Shown: positions 49,178 through 60,100, counted from the first letter of the stretch. The stretch is 64,000 nucleotides of DNA from JABCPO02 sp963542845 (GCA_963542845.1 CAUTZA010000002.1:60687-124686); one strand, 5' to 3'. Translations and numbers: made by a program. The notes: generated from the letters alone by a model not told the origin.

Positions 49178-50584
49178 TTAATATTTGCTTATTTCTTCTA
49201 ATGTTTCTTTTATTTGCAATGATACTGCTTCTTTAGAAGGTCCACCATATACATTTCTACTTTCTACACAATTATGAATATTAATTGCATCATAGATATC
49301 ATTTGCAAAGATATTAGAGAAAGTAGTATATTCATCTAATGATAATTCATTTAATGTTTTTTTCTTATCAATTGCGTATTTTACAATACTTCCTGTAATT
49401 TTGTATGCTTCTCTAAATGGTAAGCCTTTTTTAGTAAGATAATCTGCGACATCTGTTGCGTTAATATATCCTTCTTCAGCTTTTTTAGCCATATTGTGAA
49501 TATTTACAGTTAAAGTTTCTAGCATTTTATCTAGTATTTCAATACAGATCGTAGTATTTTCAATGCTATCAAAGATTGGCTCTTTATCTTCTTGCATATC
49601 TTTGTTATATGCAAGAGGTAGTCCCTTCATCATAGTAAGAAGTGCTACTAAGTTACCATAAATTCTTCCAGATTTACCACGAATTAATTCACACATATCT
49701 GGATTTTTCTTTTGAGGCATTATACTTGAACCTGTAGAATATTTATCAGATATTTCTATAAATTTAAATTCGTTTGATTGCCAAATTATCATTTCTTCAC
49801 ACATTCTAGACATGTGCATACTTATTATTGCAAGTGAGTTTGCAACTTCAATAACATGGTCTCTATCTGAAACAGAATCAAGACTATTTCTAGTAGGACA
49901 TTCAAATCCTAAAAGTTCTGCTTCTAAAAATCTGTCAATATTATATGTTGTAGTTGCAAGTGCTCCTGCTCCTATTGGAGATTTATCCATTAGGTTATTT
50001 GCGTTTATAAGTCTTTTAATATCTCTTATATACATTTGAGCATATGCCATTAAGTGATGTGCAAATGTAATTGGTTGTGCGATTTGCATATGTGTATATC
50101 CAGGCATAATAGTGTCTAAATTATTATTAGCTAAAGTAGAGATTGTAGTTACTAAATGTTTTAATTTAGCAACTATTACCTTAATTTGATTTTTTAGATA
50201 TAGCTTTATATCTAAAGCTACTTGGTCATTTCTACTTCTTGCTGTATGTAATTTTTTTGCTGGATTTCCAATCTTTTCAGTAAGAATTTCTTCAACAAAC
50301 ATGTGAATGTCTTCTGATTCTAAATTGAAATCTAATATATTTTTATCTAACTCTGATTCAATTTCTTCTAAACCTTTTAGTATACTTTCAAGATCAGATT
50401 TTTCTATTATACCTTGAGTTTCTAACATGATTGCATGTTTTTTTGAACCTTCAATATCTTCTTTATACATTTTTTTATCAAAAGAAATTGAAGAGTTAAA
50501 ATGGTTTGCTACATTGTCTAATTTCCCTTTAAATCTAGCACTCCATATCCCTTTATTTTCATTGCTATTTACATTTTTGTCCAT
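49178..50584 (-). CDS. argH: Argininosuccinate lyase
   Basis: 468 residues, full length. HTARSRNDQVALD, PGYTHMQIAQPITFAHH and the fumarase-superfamily signature GSSIMPQKKNPD identify the enzyme that splits argininosuccinate into arginine and fumarate. It uses no CGG codon. It lies 42 bases after argG on the same strand with AGGAGAACC-type sequence before the ATG, forming an argGH operon that ends at a terminator. Confidence 0.96.
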   Translation of the reverse strand: MDKNVNSNENKGIWSARFKGKLDNVANHFNSSISFDKKMYKEDIEGSKKHAIMLETQGIIEKSDLESILKGLEEIESELDKNILDFNLESEDIHMFVEEILTEKIGNPAKKLHTARSRNDQVALDIKLYLKNQIKVIVAKLKHLVTTISTLANNNLDTIMPGYTHMQIAQPITFAHHLMAYAQMYIRDIKRLINANNLMDKSPIGAGALATTTYNIDRFLEAELLGFECPTRNSLDSVSDRDHVIEVANSLAIISMHMSRMCEEMIIWQSNEFKFIEISDKYSTGSSIMPQKKNPDMCELIRGKSGRIYGNLVALLTMMKGLPLAYNKDMQEDKEPIFDSIENTTICIEILDKMLETLTVNIHNMAKKAEEGYINATDVADYLTKKGLPFREAYKITGSIVKYAIDKKKTLNELSLDEYTTFSNIFANDIYDAINIHNCVESRNVYGGPSKEAVSLQIKETLEEISKY

Positions 50585-50626
50585 AGGTTCTCCATAAATA
50601 ACTTGATATTGTTATTGTTGTTAGTA

Positions 50627-51856
50627 TTATTCTGTAATATTGTTATTTTTATTCATTAAAGCTTGTACTCTAGTAGATAATGTATGTACGTTTATAAATC
50701 CTGTAGCGTCTTTATGATCATAAATTCCACCTTCACCAAATGTTGCAACTTCTTCATTGTATAATGAATACTTACTTGTAACACCTGCAGATACAGTATT
50801 TCCTTTATATAGTTTTAATTTAACTATACCAGTAACATGTTTTTGAGTTGTTGTTACAAAAGCACTTAAAGATTCTCTTAAAGTAGAGAACCATTCACCA
50901 TTATATATAAGCTCTGCAAATTTAACTGAAATTAATTCTTTGTAATGCATTGTAGATTTGTCTAATGTTATTGATTCTAATATTTCATGCGCATCATATA
51001 ATATTTTTGCGCCTGGATTTTCATAAACTCCTCTTGATTTCATACCAACAAGTCTGTTTTCTACTATATCTTCAATACCAATTGCGTGTTTACCACCAAT
51101 TGTATTTAATTCTTTTAGTATTTCAGAAGCTGACATAGATTTACCATTTAATTTAATTGGGAATCCTTTTTCAAATTCTATTTCTACATATTCAGCCTTA
51201 TCTGGTGCATTTTCAAGTGTATTTACTAATTCTAATATTTTTTCATAATTAGGTTCAGTTTCAGGATGTTCAAGATCCATTCCTTCATGAGATAAATGTA
51301 TGATATTTAAATCTTTAGAATAGTTAGTTTCTCTTGTAATTGGAAGAGGAATATTTCTTGCCTCTGCGTATTCAAGAGCATCTTCTCTCGATTTTATATC
51401 CCACAATCTCCATGGAGCGATAACATGCATGTTTGGATCAAAATGCTTAATAGTTTGTTCAAACCTTATTTGATCATTTCCCTTTCCAGTACATCCATGG
51501 ACTATAGCATCACAGTTTTCTTTGTGTGCAATATCTAAAAGTGCTTTAGCAATAATAGGTCTTGCAATTGCAGTTCCAAGTAAGTACTTCCTTTCATATT
51601 TAGCTCCTGCCTGCATAGTAGGTATGAAATATTTTTCTGTAAGTTCATCTACTAAATCTGCTACGTAATATTTTGAAGCACCTGAATTTAATGCTTTAGT
51701 TTCTATTTTCTCAAAATCATCATTTTGTCCGACATTTGCAGTTACTGCTATGATTTCACAATTATATTTTTCTTTTATCCAAGAAGTTATAACTGATGTA
51801 TCAAGCCCACCACTATATGCTAAAACAACTTTTTTGGGAATATATTCTTTGCTCAT
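50627..51856 (-). CDS. argG: Argininosuccinate synthase
   Basis: 409 residues, full length. VVLAYSGGLDTSVI (PP-loop, residues 15-21), HGCTGKGNDQIRFE, APWR and ENRLVGMKSRGVYE-type segments are those of ArgG, which joins citrulline and aspartate using ATP. AAAGGAGAT precedes the ATG at 51856. It is first in the argGH operon. A palindrome upstream (51893-51928) may be a control site. Confidence 0.96.
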   Translation of the reverse strand: MSKEYIPKKVVLAYSGGLDTSVITSWIKEKYNCEIIAVTANVGQNDDFEKIETKALNSGASKYYVADLVDELTEKYFIPTMQAGAKYERKYLLGTAIARPIIAKALLDIAHKENCDAIVHGCTGKGNDQIRFEQTIKHFDPNMHVIAPWRLWDIKSREDALEYAEARNIPLPITRETNYSKDLNIIHLSHEGMDLEHPETEPNYEKILELVNTLENAPDKAEYVEIEFEKGFPIKLNGKSMSASEILKELNTIGGKHAIGIEDIVENRLVGMKSRGVYENPGAKILYDAHEILESITLDKSTMHYKELISVKFAELIYNGEWFSTLRESLSAFVTTTQKHVTGIVKLKLYKGNTVSAGVTSKYSLYNEEVATFGEGGIYDHKDATGFINVHTLSTRVQALMNKNNNITE

Positions 51857-51892
51857 ATTTATCTCCTTTCTTAAATGTTATATTATTTTTTA

Positions 51893-51928
51893 TATTATCA
51901 TGTATCATCGTACTGAAATATGATAATA
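51893..51928 (-). promoter_or_regulatory. Inverted repeat upstream of argG
   Basis: TATTATCAT (51893-51901) and ATGATAATA (51920-51928) are perfect 9-base complements separated by 18 bases, 37 bases before the argG start. It may be an operator or an mRNA hairpin for arginine control. It does not look like a standard ArgR box. Confidence 0.45.
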
Positions 51929-52127
51929 CACAACATTATACTACTTTTATATAGATTAGTAAATTAAAAATGACAAAAAAAGTGAAAAAAAGTGGGAAAT
52001 ATAAGAAAAAATAGTAATAAAGTCGACATAAATGGGGAATGATGGTAAAATACTGTTGTAATTAAAAGTATTAATAATTAATTAAAATATATTTATTTTT
52101 AGATTATAAAATAAAGGAGATATGAAA

Positions 52128-52415
52128 ATGTTTAGAAGAAAGGAATTGAGCCCGGAAGAACTTCGGGCTATATCAAAGACAGTTAGAAGAAATATTATTT
52201 TTATAGAAAAAATAATATCTAAAGGAAAAACTTACATATACGTAGAATTTCTAGATAAAAATAGAAATAAGTATGTAAGGGTATATGAAGAAAAAATAAA
52301 AGTAAGTAATTTAATTTTTAGCAATAAATTAGAGTTAAATGGTAAACAAATCAAATCTGATATTGGAGAAACAAAAGAAAGAAGAACTGTACTGAATTAT
52401 TTAGGTTTAAGCTAA
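52128..52415 (+). CDS. Small hypothetical protein with in-frame CGG inside a GC-rich hairpin
   Basis: About 95 residues, basic, beta-rich in appearance (KGKTYIYVEFLDKNRNKYVRVYEE), no known motif. AAAGGAGAT precedes an ATG at 52122 and another at 52128; the second has better spacing. CTT-CGG-GCT occurs at 52161-52169. CTT is the most frequent base triplet before the frameshift CGG codons. Here, however, a +1 shift would lead to a stop about 13 codons later, while reading CGG as a normal codon keeps the frame open. The codon lies in the 3' arm of a stable stem (52149-52169). It is either a true exception or a regulated switch. Confidence 0.6.
   Translation: MFRRKELSPEELRAISKTVRRNIIFIEKIISKGKTYIYVEFLDKNRNKYVRVYEEKIKVSNLIFSNKLELNGKQIKSDIGETKERRTVLNYLGLS
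52149..52169 (+). other. GC-rich stem-loop within coding sequence covering CTT-CGG
   Basis: AGCCCGGA (52149-52156) pairs with TTCGGGCT (52162-52169) with one G-T pair and a 5-base loop. Such GC content is rare in this sequence. The stem includes the CTT-CGG site of the small gene. Confidence 0.55.
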
Positions 52416-52583
52416 ATGTAATATTAGCACTTAAGATATAATTAGAGTAAAGAACACCTAATATCTAACATATCTAATGCTAGTATTTTACATAAATCTT
52501 GAATTATGTTATTATATTGTGAGTGAAATATAAAAAAATTATTTTGTATTACTAATTAGTGATACAAGAAAGGAAGGAAAACT

Positions 52584-52910
52584 ATGAGAAAAAATGAAAA
52601 AATCAAAGAAATTGAAAATTTGTTTGAAGGAGGACCAGTAGATATATTCAAGATACTTCATTTTCTGATAGAATATGGAGAGCTTTACAGAAAGCTGGAA
52701 TTTAGAGCAAATTCTAATGAAACTTTGAGATTTTATAAAAAAAATAAAGAAAATGAAGAAATGATATTTTTGGATTTAACAGATAATTCTGGAAATAAAT
52801 TAATTTCAGGTTATCAAGTTGAAGTGTATAAAAAGATACTGGAAATTCCACAAGTTAAACAGATGGATTTAATTTCAAAAAAATTTTCAATTAATCATAT
52901 TGTAGAATAA
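52584..52910 (+). CDS. Small hypothetical protein
   Basis: 108 residues, soluble, mixed alpha/beta in appearance (IFKILHFLIEYGELYRKLEF; MIFLDLTDNSGNKLISGYQV). No motif is recognised. AGGAAGGAAA precedes the ATG at 52584. It has its own terminator downstream. The preceding small gene ends 168 bases upstream. Confidence 0.65.
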   Translation: MRKNEKIKEIENLFEGGPVDIFKILHFLIEYGELYRKLEFRANSNETLRFYKKNKENEEMIFLDLTDNSGNKLISGYQVEVYKKILEIPQVKQMDLISKKFSINHIVE

Positions 52911-52917
52911 TATATTT

Positions 52918-52948
52918 ACACCACAGGTTAAAAGCTTGTGGTGTTTTT
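52918..52948 (+). terminator. Rho-independent terminator
   Basis: ACACCACA pairs with TGTGGTGT over an 11-base loop, followed by TTTT. Confidence 0.88.
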
Positions 52949-53033
52949 GTATAATTATACACATATATATTCTAAAATGTGGAAAAAGAATTATATCTGT
53001 GGTAATATATGTTTGTGAAAAGGGAGAAAATTT

Positions 53034-54096
53034 ATGTTTGATAAATTAGAAGAAGTAGAAAAAAAATATGAAGAATTATCAGCTAAGCTTATAGATCCAG
53101 AGATTATAAGTGATGGTAAATTGTATACGAAATGTGCAAAGGAACATGCAGAAATAGCAGAAGTAGTTGAAAAATTTAGAGAGTATAAGAAAACATTAAA
53201 GGAAAAAGAAGATGCAGAAGCCTTAATGAAAGATCCAGAAATGAAAGAACTTGCAGAAGTAGAACTATATGATGCAAAGGAAAAGCTACCAAAACTTGAA
53301 GAAGAATTGAAAATATTATTAATACCTAAAGATCCAAATGATGACAAAAACGTTATCTGTGAAATAAGGGCAGGAGCTGGTGGTGAAGAAGCAGCATTAT
53401 TTGCAGGTACACTATTTAGAATGTATTCAATGTATGCAGAAAGAAAAAGATTTAAGTTAGAAGTTTTAAATGTTAATGAAACAGGTATAGGGGGGTATAA
53501 GGAAATAACATTTATGGTTTCTGGAAAAGGAGCATACAGTAGATTTAAATTTGAAAGTGGTGTACATAGAGTACAAAGAGTTCCAGATACAGAAAGTAGC
53601 CGGAAGAGTACATACATCAACATCAACAGTTGCAGTACTTCCAGAAGCAGAAGATGTAGAGGTAGAATTAAATCCAGCTGATATAAAAATGGATGTTTTC
53701 AGAGCAAGTGGTGCAGGTGGACAACATGTTAATAAGACATCATCAGCAGTGAGACTTACACATATACCAACAGGTATTGTTGTAGAATGTCAAAATGAAA
53801 GATCACAATTACAAAATAAGGAATTTGCAATGAAGATGCTTAAGACTAAGCTTTATGAAATTGAGCAAGAAAAGAAAGATAAAGAACTTGCAAGTGAAAG
53901 AAAAAGCCAAGTTGGATCTGGTGATAGAAGTGAAAAGATAAGAACATATAATTATCCTCAAGGGAGAATAACAGATCATAGAATTGGTATGAGCATATAT
54001 CAGTTTGACAATTTCTTGAATGGGGATTTAGATGAAATGATAGATAATTTAATTGCGACAGATAGAGCAGAAAAACTTCAAAGCACAGAAAATTAA
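53034..54096 (+). CDS. prfA: Peptide chain release factor 1, with +1 shift at CGG
   Basis: RF1 ends translation at UAA and UAG. The rebuilt protein has about 353 residues, the usual size. It contains REAGAGGEEAA-like IRAGAGGEEAALFAG, the RF1-type tripeptide P-x-T (Pro184-Asp-Thr186) and the catalytic GGQ at 228-230 in GAGGQHVNKTSSAVRLTH. The single break is CGG at 53601-53603 (after AGC), directly after the stop-codon recognition loop. Skipping C gives GGA-AGA-GTA and restores ESSGRVHTSTSTVAV. Without the shift the protein loses its GGQ domain. The well-known +1 shift of prfB is at a UGA; this one is in prfA at CGG. AGGGAGAAAA precedes the ATG. Confidence 0.95.
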
Positions 54097-54141
54097 TTAA
54101 TTTCAAAAGATAAAATAATAATTTAAAAGTAGGAAAAAAAT

Positions 54142-56402
54142 ATGGATATAGTAGATGGATTAAATGATAGACAAAAAGAAGCACTTTTAGAAACTGAGGG
54201 ACCAGTTCTTGTAATAGCAGGAGCTGGTTCTCGGCAAGACTAAAGTACTTACACATAAAATCGCCTATCTTATAACAGAAAAAAGAATAATGCCTTGGAA
54301 TATTTTAGCAATAACATTTACAAACAAGGCTGCAAATGAAATGAAGGAAAGAATAGAAACACTTGTAGGTTCTGATATATCTAAAGATATATGGATTGGA
54401 ACATTTCACTCAATATGTTTAAGAATACTTAGAAAACATATTGAAAGTTTAGGATATGAAAAAAACTTTAGTATTTATGATGTTTCAGAACAAAAACAGA
54501 TAATAAAACAGATAATTAAAAGAAATGGCATTGAGAGCAAGGTAATTACAGATAAATATGTACAAAGTAGGATATCTTCTGCTAAAAATAAGATGATAAT
54601 GCCAGACCAGTTTGAGATGCAAAATAAGGATTATTATGGAAAGTATGTGGCAGAAATATATCATGAATATCAACAAAGATTAAAAGAAAATAATGCTTTA
54701 GATTTTGATGATATTATAAACTATACAATTAAATTGTTAAAAAATAATCCAGATATATGTGAAGAATATGCTAAAAAGTTTAGATATATTTTAGTAGATG
54801 AATATCAAGATACTAATATGTCACAATTTGAACTTATACGTCTTCTTTCATATATACATAATAATGTAACTGTTGTTGGGGATAACGATCAAGGGATATA
54901 TTCTTTTAGAGGTGCTGAAATATCAAATATATTAGAGTTTGAAAAAGACTATGAAGGGGCTAAAATTGTAAAATTAGAACAAAATTATCGTTCTACAAAA
55001 AATATATTACAAGTAGCAAATGACATAATTCAACATAATGAAAGTAAGTATGAAAAAGAACTTTGGACAGAAAATCAAGAAGGTGAAATGGTAGAAGTTA
55101 CAGAGCTTGGAAATGAATATGATGAAGCAAGATTTGTAGTTAAAAAGATAAAAGAAGAAATAGAAAAAGGAAGATCTTACAAAGATTTTGCTATATTATA
55201 TAGGGTAAATGCAGTTTCTCGTGTATTTGAAGAAATATTAAGACAAGAAATGATACCACACAAGGTTATAGGTGGATTTAAATTCTACGAAAGAAAAGAA
55301 ATAAAAGATGTGCTTGCATATTTGAAGTTAATAATAAATCCAAATGATAATATAGCATTTAGTAGGATTATAAATGAGCCTAAAAGAGGAATTGGGCAAA
55401 CAAGTATAGATAAAATGGTTGCAATTTCTATGGAAACAGGACTGCCATTATTAGAAATAGTAAGAAGAGCAGGAGAATTTGGACTTCGGAAGAGTAGAAC
55501 TTAAAGCCACAACATTTATACAAACAATTGATAAATGGAAAGAACTTGAAGGTAAAGTTGAAATTGCTAAACTTGCTTATGGGCTTTTAGAAGACATGAA
55601 ATATATTGAAGAACTAAAATTAGAAGCAGAAACAGATATATCATCAGAAAATAGACTTGAAAACGTTCTAGAACTTATAAACGTAATATCTGAATATGAG
55701 ACACAAGAAGAAAATGCAAGTCTTCAAGAATTCTTAGAAAATATATCACTTGTTGCAGATTCTGATGAAATAGAAGATGATAATTATGTTACATTAATGA
55801 CAATACATACATCTAAAGGACTTGAATATCCAGTTGTATTCTTAGTTGCACTAGAAGAAGGAATATTCCCATCACAAAGGGCAATTGAAGAGGAAGATGG
55901 AATTGAAGAAGAAAGAAGATTATGTTATGTTGCTACAACAAGAGCAAGACAAAAGCTATATATTTCGTTTACAGAAAGAAGAAGTATGTATGGTAAGAGC
56001 CAATCCACATTAAACTCAAGATTTGTGGATGAAATAACAGATAAATCAGCTATAAAGAAAACTATTGAAAAGAAGAGTTATGATAATAAGTTTGATTCTA
56101 AATATAGTGATGGTTACAGCTATAACTATAATGAATTTGGGAATTATGAAAAAAAATCATCATCTGCTAATTTTGATTTCCTAACAGCAGACAAGTTCTT
56201 ACAAAACTTAGAAAAGAACAAGGGACAAAAAGAACATGATAAGGTAGTTGTGGGAGATAGAGTACTTCATTCAAAGTTTGGTAAAGGTACAATACAAAAT
56301 ATAATAGAACAAGATGATAAGATATTAGATATATTATTTGATAATGGACAAAGAAAGAAACTTTATGAAGAGTTTGCAGGAATAAAAAAGATTGATGATT
56401 AG
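54142..56402 (+). CDS. pcrA: UvrD/PcrA-type DNA helicase, with two +1 shifts at CGG
   Basis: The rebuilt superfamily 1 helicase has about 752 residues. It shows the Q motif LNDRQKEAL, Walker A AGAGSGKT (31 is the glycine before Lys), FTNKAANEM, GTFHSICLRIL, DEYQDTN, DNDQGIYSFRGAE, QNYRST, TIHTSKGLEYPVVFL and VATTRARQKLY. The C-terminal tail has the Tudor-like VVGDRVLHSKFGKGTI. CGG at 54232-54234 (after TCT) splits the Walker A loop; skipping C gives GGC-AAG-ACT. CGG at 55487-55489 (after CTT) gives FGLGRVELKA. The first site uses GGC, rare at these sites. Without the first shift only about 30 residues would be made. AAGTAGGAAA precedes the ATG at 54142. Confidence 0.94.
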
Positions 56403-56420
56403 TTATTAATAAATGAAAAA

Positions 56421-56472
56421 GCATAAAAGTTAAGATATTAAATTTTAAAATAATATCTTAATTTTTTTATGC
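56421..56472 (+). terminator. Rho-independent terminator of pcrA
   Basis: GCATAAAA...TTAAGATATTA pairs with TAATATCTTAA...TTTTATGC, with a run of seven T inside the 3' arm. Confidence 0.8.
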
Positions 56473-56935
56473 AAAAAATACACTAAAATTAGATGAAATA
56501 AAAAATGAAATCTTTCAAACCTACGGAACATAAGGAAAAAATGATTAATATATTTTGCAAAAAATTATGAATAATATAGAAAAAGGGTTAAAAAATGATG
56601 ATAAAAATGAATGAAAATCCTAAAAAATATATTAAAACATTAAAAATTAATGAAAAAACATATATTAAAGTTAAAAAACATCTAAAACATTAAAAAAGTA
56701 TGTATATATTTTAAAATATTTAGTTATACAATGATTAAAAATATATAGTTTTTAACTCATTTTTTGAATAAAAATTTTAAGTGTAAAATGATTGTAAAAA
56801 ACACAAAAAATAGACTCAAAAGCTACGGAATACAAGAAAGAATTTTTGCAAAAATTGATTAAATACTATTAAAAACATTAAAATTAGATAGTTAATTATA
56901 ATAGTTAAATTGAATAATATGTTAGAAAGATTTTG

Positions 56936-56969
56936 GCAAAGCCTACCTAATTTGATGCTTTGCTTTTTT
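56936..56969 (+). terminator. Orphan terminator-like hairpin
   Basis: GCAAAGC (after a G) pairs with GCTTTGC around a 14-base loop and is followed by TTTTTT. No gene ends nearby on the plus strand, which suggests an untranslated transcript upstream. Confidence 0.6.
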
Positions 56970-57019
56970 AAAAAGATTTAACTTATTAATTATATGTAAA
57001 GATATTTCTAAAATATTAC

Positions 57020-57047
57020 TTGAGTTATATGAGAAAAATATTATAAT
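57020..57047 (+). promoter_or_regulatory. Promoter of smc
   Basis: TTGAGT (57020-57025), a 16-base spacer and TATAAT (57042-57047) lie about 67 bases before the smc start. Confidence 0.55.
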
Positions 57048-57114
57048 ATAGTGTATATTAATGTATTTTTATCATGTATATGGTAGAATAATAGGAAAGA
57101 AAAAAGAGGAAAGA

Positions 57115-60100
57115 ATGAAGTTAAAGAAAATATACATATATGGATTCAAATCTTTTGCAGATAAGACGGAAATAGAAGTAAAAGATGGAATCACAGCAGT
57201 TATAGGGCCAAATGGTTCTGGTAAGAGTAATATAGTTGATGCAATACGTTGGGTGCTTGGTGAACAAAGTATAAAATCTCTTCGTGGGAATAAGTCACAA
57301 GATATAATATTTTCTGGTACACAATATAGGAAGTCATTGGGATTTGCAGAGGTTAGTATCATATTTGATAATACAGATGGAGAAATTCCTATAGATTTTG
57401 AGGAGATAAAAGTTACAAGAAAATTATATAGAGATGGTGAATCAGGATACTATATTAATGGTGAACAAGCAAGACTTAAAACAATACAAGAATTATTTAT
57501 GGATACTGGTATTGGTAAAGATGGATATAGTATTATAGGTCAAGGTAGGATTGATGAAATATTAAGTGATAATTCTGAGGAAAGAAGAAAGGTATTTGAA
57601 GAGGCTACAGGTATAGTAAAATACAGGGAAAGAAGAAAAGAGTCTATTAAAAATATAGAAAATACTAATCAGAATTTGATGAGAGTAAATGACATAATAT
57701 CAGAAATAGAAGAGAGAATATTTGATTTAGAGAAAAGAGCAGAAAAAGCACAAAAATATATTAAGCTTTTTGATGAAAAGAAAAAGATAGAATTTAAGCT
57801 TTTTAAAGAAACAATGACAGTATTGTCAGATAGAAAAAAAGAAGTTTCAAAAGAAGTAAAAGAATTAGAAGGAATAATATCTGAGTATAGAAAACAAATA
57901 TCAGAATTTGAAATAAACAAAGAAAAGATTGAAGATGAAATAGAAGAAATTGATAAAAAGGCAGAAAAAATGTATCAAGACTTGGGGAATATAAACAATA
58001 GTCTTCAAGAAAAAGAAAAAGAAATAAAGATATTTGAAGAAAAGATAAAAAATAATCAAGAAAATATTAGAAAAAATAATCAAGAAATATTAGAAATAGA
58101 TTCTAAATTAGAAAATATTAAAATAGAAAAAGAAACAAGAGAAAAGAAACTAGAAGGTTTTAAAAATGGTAAAAAAGATTTTGTTGAAAAATTAAAATCA
58201 TTAGAAAAAGAACTTGAAGGCTATAAGAATAAGAATCAAAATTTTGTTAATTTAGAAAGAGAATTATTAGAAAAAATAACAGAAAAAGAAGAAGAAATTT
58301 TTGAAAAAGATAATGAAATATCTGAAGAAGAACTTAAGTATACTAAGCTTAAAGAAAAAATTCTTACATATGAAGATATAAAAAGAGGGTATGTAAAAGA
58401 AAAAGATAATATAGCTTTTGAAATAGAAGATAAGAGAAAAATTTTCGTTAAAGAAAATAATGAAACTCTTAAAAAAATAGAAGAAAAAGAAAAGGAAAGT
58501 TCTAAATTTTCTAAGGAGAAAAAAGAACTTGAGGAAAAGGAAAAAGAAAGAAATAGTATATTAAATAATATTCATTCATTAAAAACTAAATTAGATATTT
58601 TAAAAGAACTTGAAAAAGAAAAAGAAGGATTAAGTTTTTCAGTTAAAAAAATTTTAGAAGAAAAAGAGAAAAACACATATTTTGGAAAAAAAGTGGATAA
58701 CATTTTAGCAAATATAGTATCATCAGATGAAAAATATATACTTGCATTAGAAACAGCACTTCGGATATACTATGCAAAATATAATTGTAGAGAAAGAAGA
58801 AGATGCAAAAGAAATTATTAAATTTTTAGAAGATAAAAAGGCAGGAAAAGCAACATTTTTACCACTTTCTAAATTTAACAATTATAGTAATAATGCAAAT
58901 TTAATCAATAATTTAGAATTAGAAAATAAAAATTACAAAAATGGTATACTTTCTAAGCTTAAAGATATAAGGGATATAGAAAAACATGTATATTTTCCAA
59001 AAGATATTGTAAAGGTTAACGAAAAATATTTAGGGATAATATCTGTATTTTTAGATAAAACACTGATTGTAGATAATATTGATATTGCTATAGCTGTTAC
59101 TAAAAAGGTTAAAGGAATAAAAGTTGTAACATTAAATGGAGAACTTTTTGCAAGTACTGGTAGTATAACAGGGGGATATAGTAAAAAAGTAGCAAATATT
59201 TTAGGTAGAAAAGAAGAAATTACAAAACTTGAAAAAGAAATAGTTGCTTTAGAAAGAAAAGCAGAAGAAATAAGTAAAGAGTTTGAAGATAAAAAAGCAG
59301 AATATATTTTAAAAGAAAAAGAACATAGTAATATTTTAAATGAAATATATGAAGAAAAGCTTAAGATAGCAGTAAAAGAAAAAGAAATTAATGCTTTAAG
59401 AGAAAAAGTAGAAGAAATCTCTGAAAAGATTAATAATATAAACAGTGAGATAGAAAATATAACAAAAGAAAGTAATGAAATACTACACAATAAGTCTATA
59501 ATAGAAAAAATAAAAGAAAAACTTGTAGAAGAACTTGAAAAAATGAATGATGAAAGATTAAAATTAAAAGAAAATCTTAATGATGAAAATACAAGTTCTA
59601 AGATAGAAGAAATTACAGAAGACATAATGAATGTTAAGATAAGTATTGCCTCATTTGAAGAAAGTGAGAATTCTATTATAGAAATATTAGAAAGAATAAC
59701 TTCTGAAGAAAAAGAATTAGAAGAAAGAAAAGAAAAAAGAAATAATGAGCTTTTAGAATATGAAAAAGAAAATACAAATCTTTTACAAAGAATAGAAGAA
59801 AATACTAGTGATATTAATAAGATTGAAGAAGAAAATGTTGAAATCAAAGAACTTCAAAATGAAATAAGAAAAGAAAAAGAAGAAAAACAAAAAATTATTA
59901 AGCTTTTAAATAAGAAGATAGAAGAAAATGATAAGAAGATAGAAACAAATATTCCAGTAAAATTAAGCAAAGAACAAGAAATGTTTAAAATAGAACTAGA
60001 AGAAGAAAACTATATTGAAAATATGTGGAATGAATACCAAGTGACACTAAATAATATTGATATTAATGAGTTTGAGGAATTTTATATAGAAAAAAGACTT

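Larger units (their letters stand above)
56403..57114. other. 712-base gene-free region with two related short repeats
   Basis: It holds the pcrA terminator, a second hairpin terminator (56936-56969) and the smc promoter. Two related stretches start at CTACGGAA (56521 and 56823), each followed within about 50 bases by TTTTGCAAAAA. The second terminator implies that something upstream is transcribed, possibly a small RNA. No convincing coding frame was seen. Confidence 0.5.

Noticed and set aside
58933..59847. Long minus-strand open frame inside smc
   Set aside because: It is produced by the coiled-coil codon bias (GAA/AAA read as TTC/TTT) and has serine/phenylalanine-rich nonsense composition.
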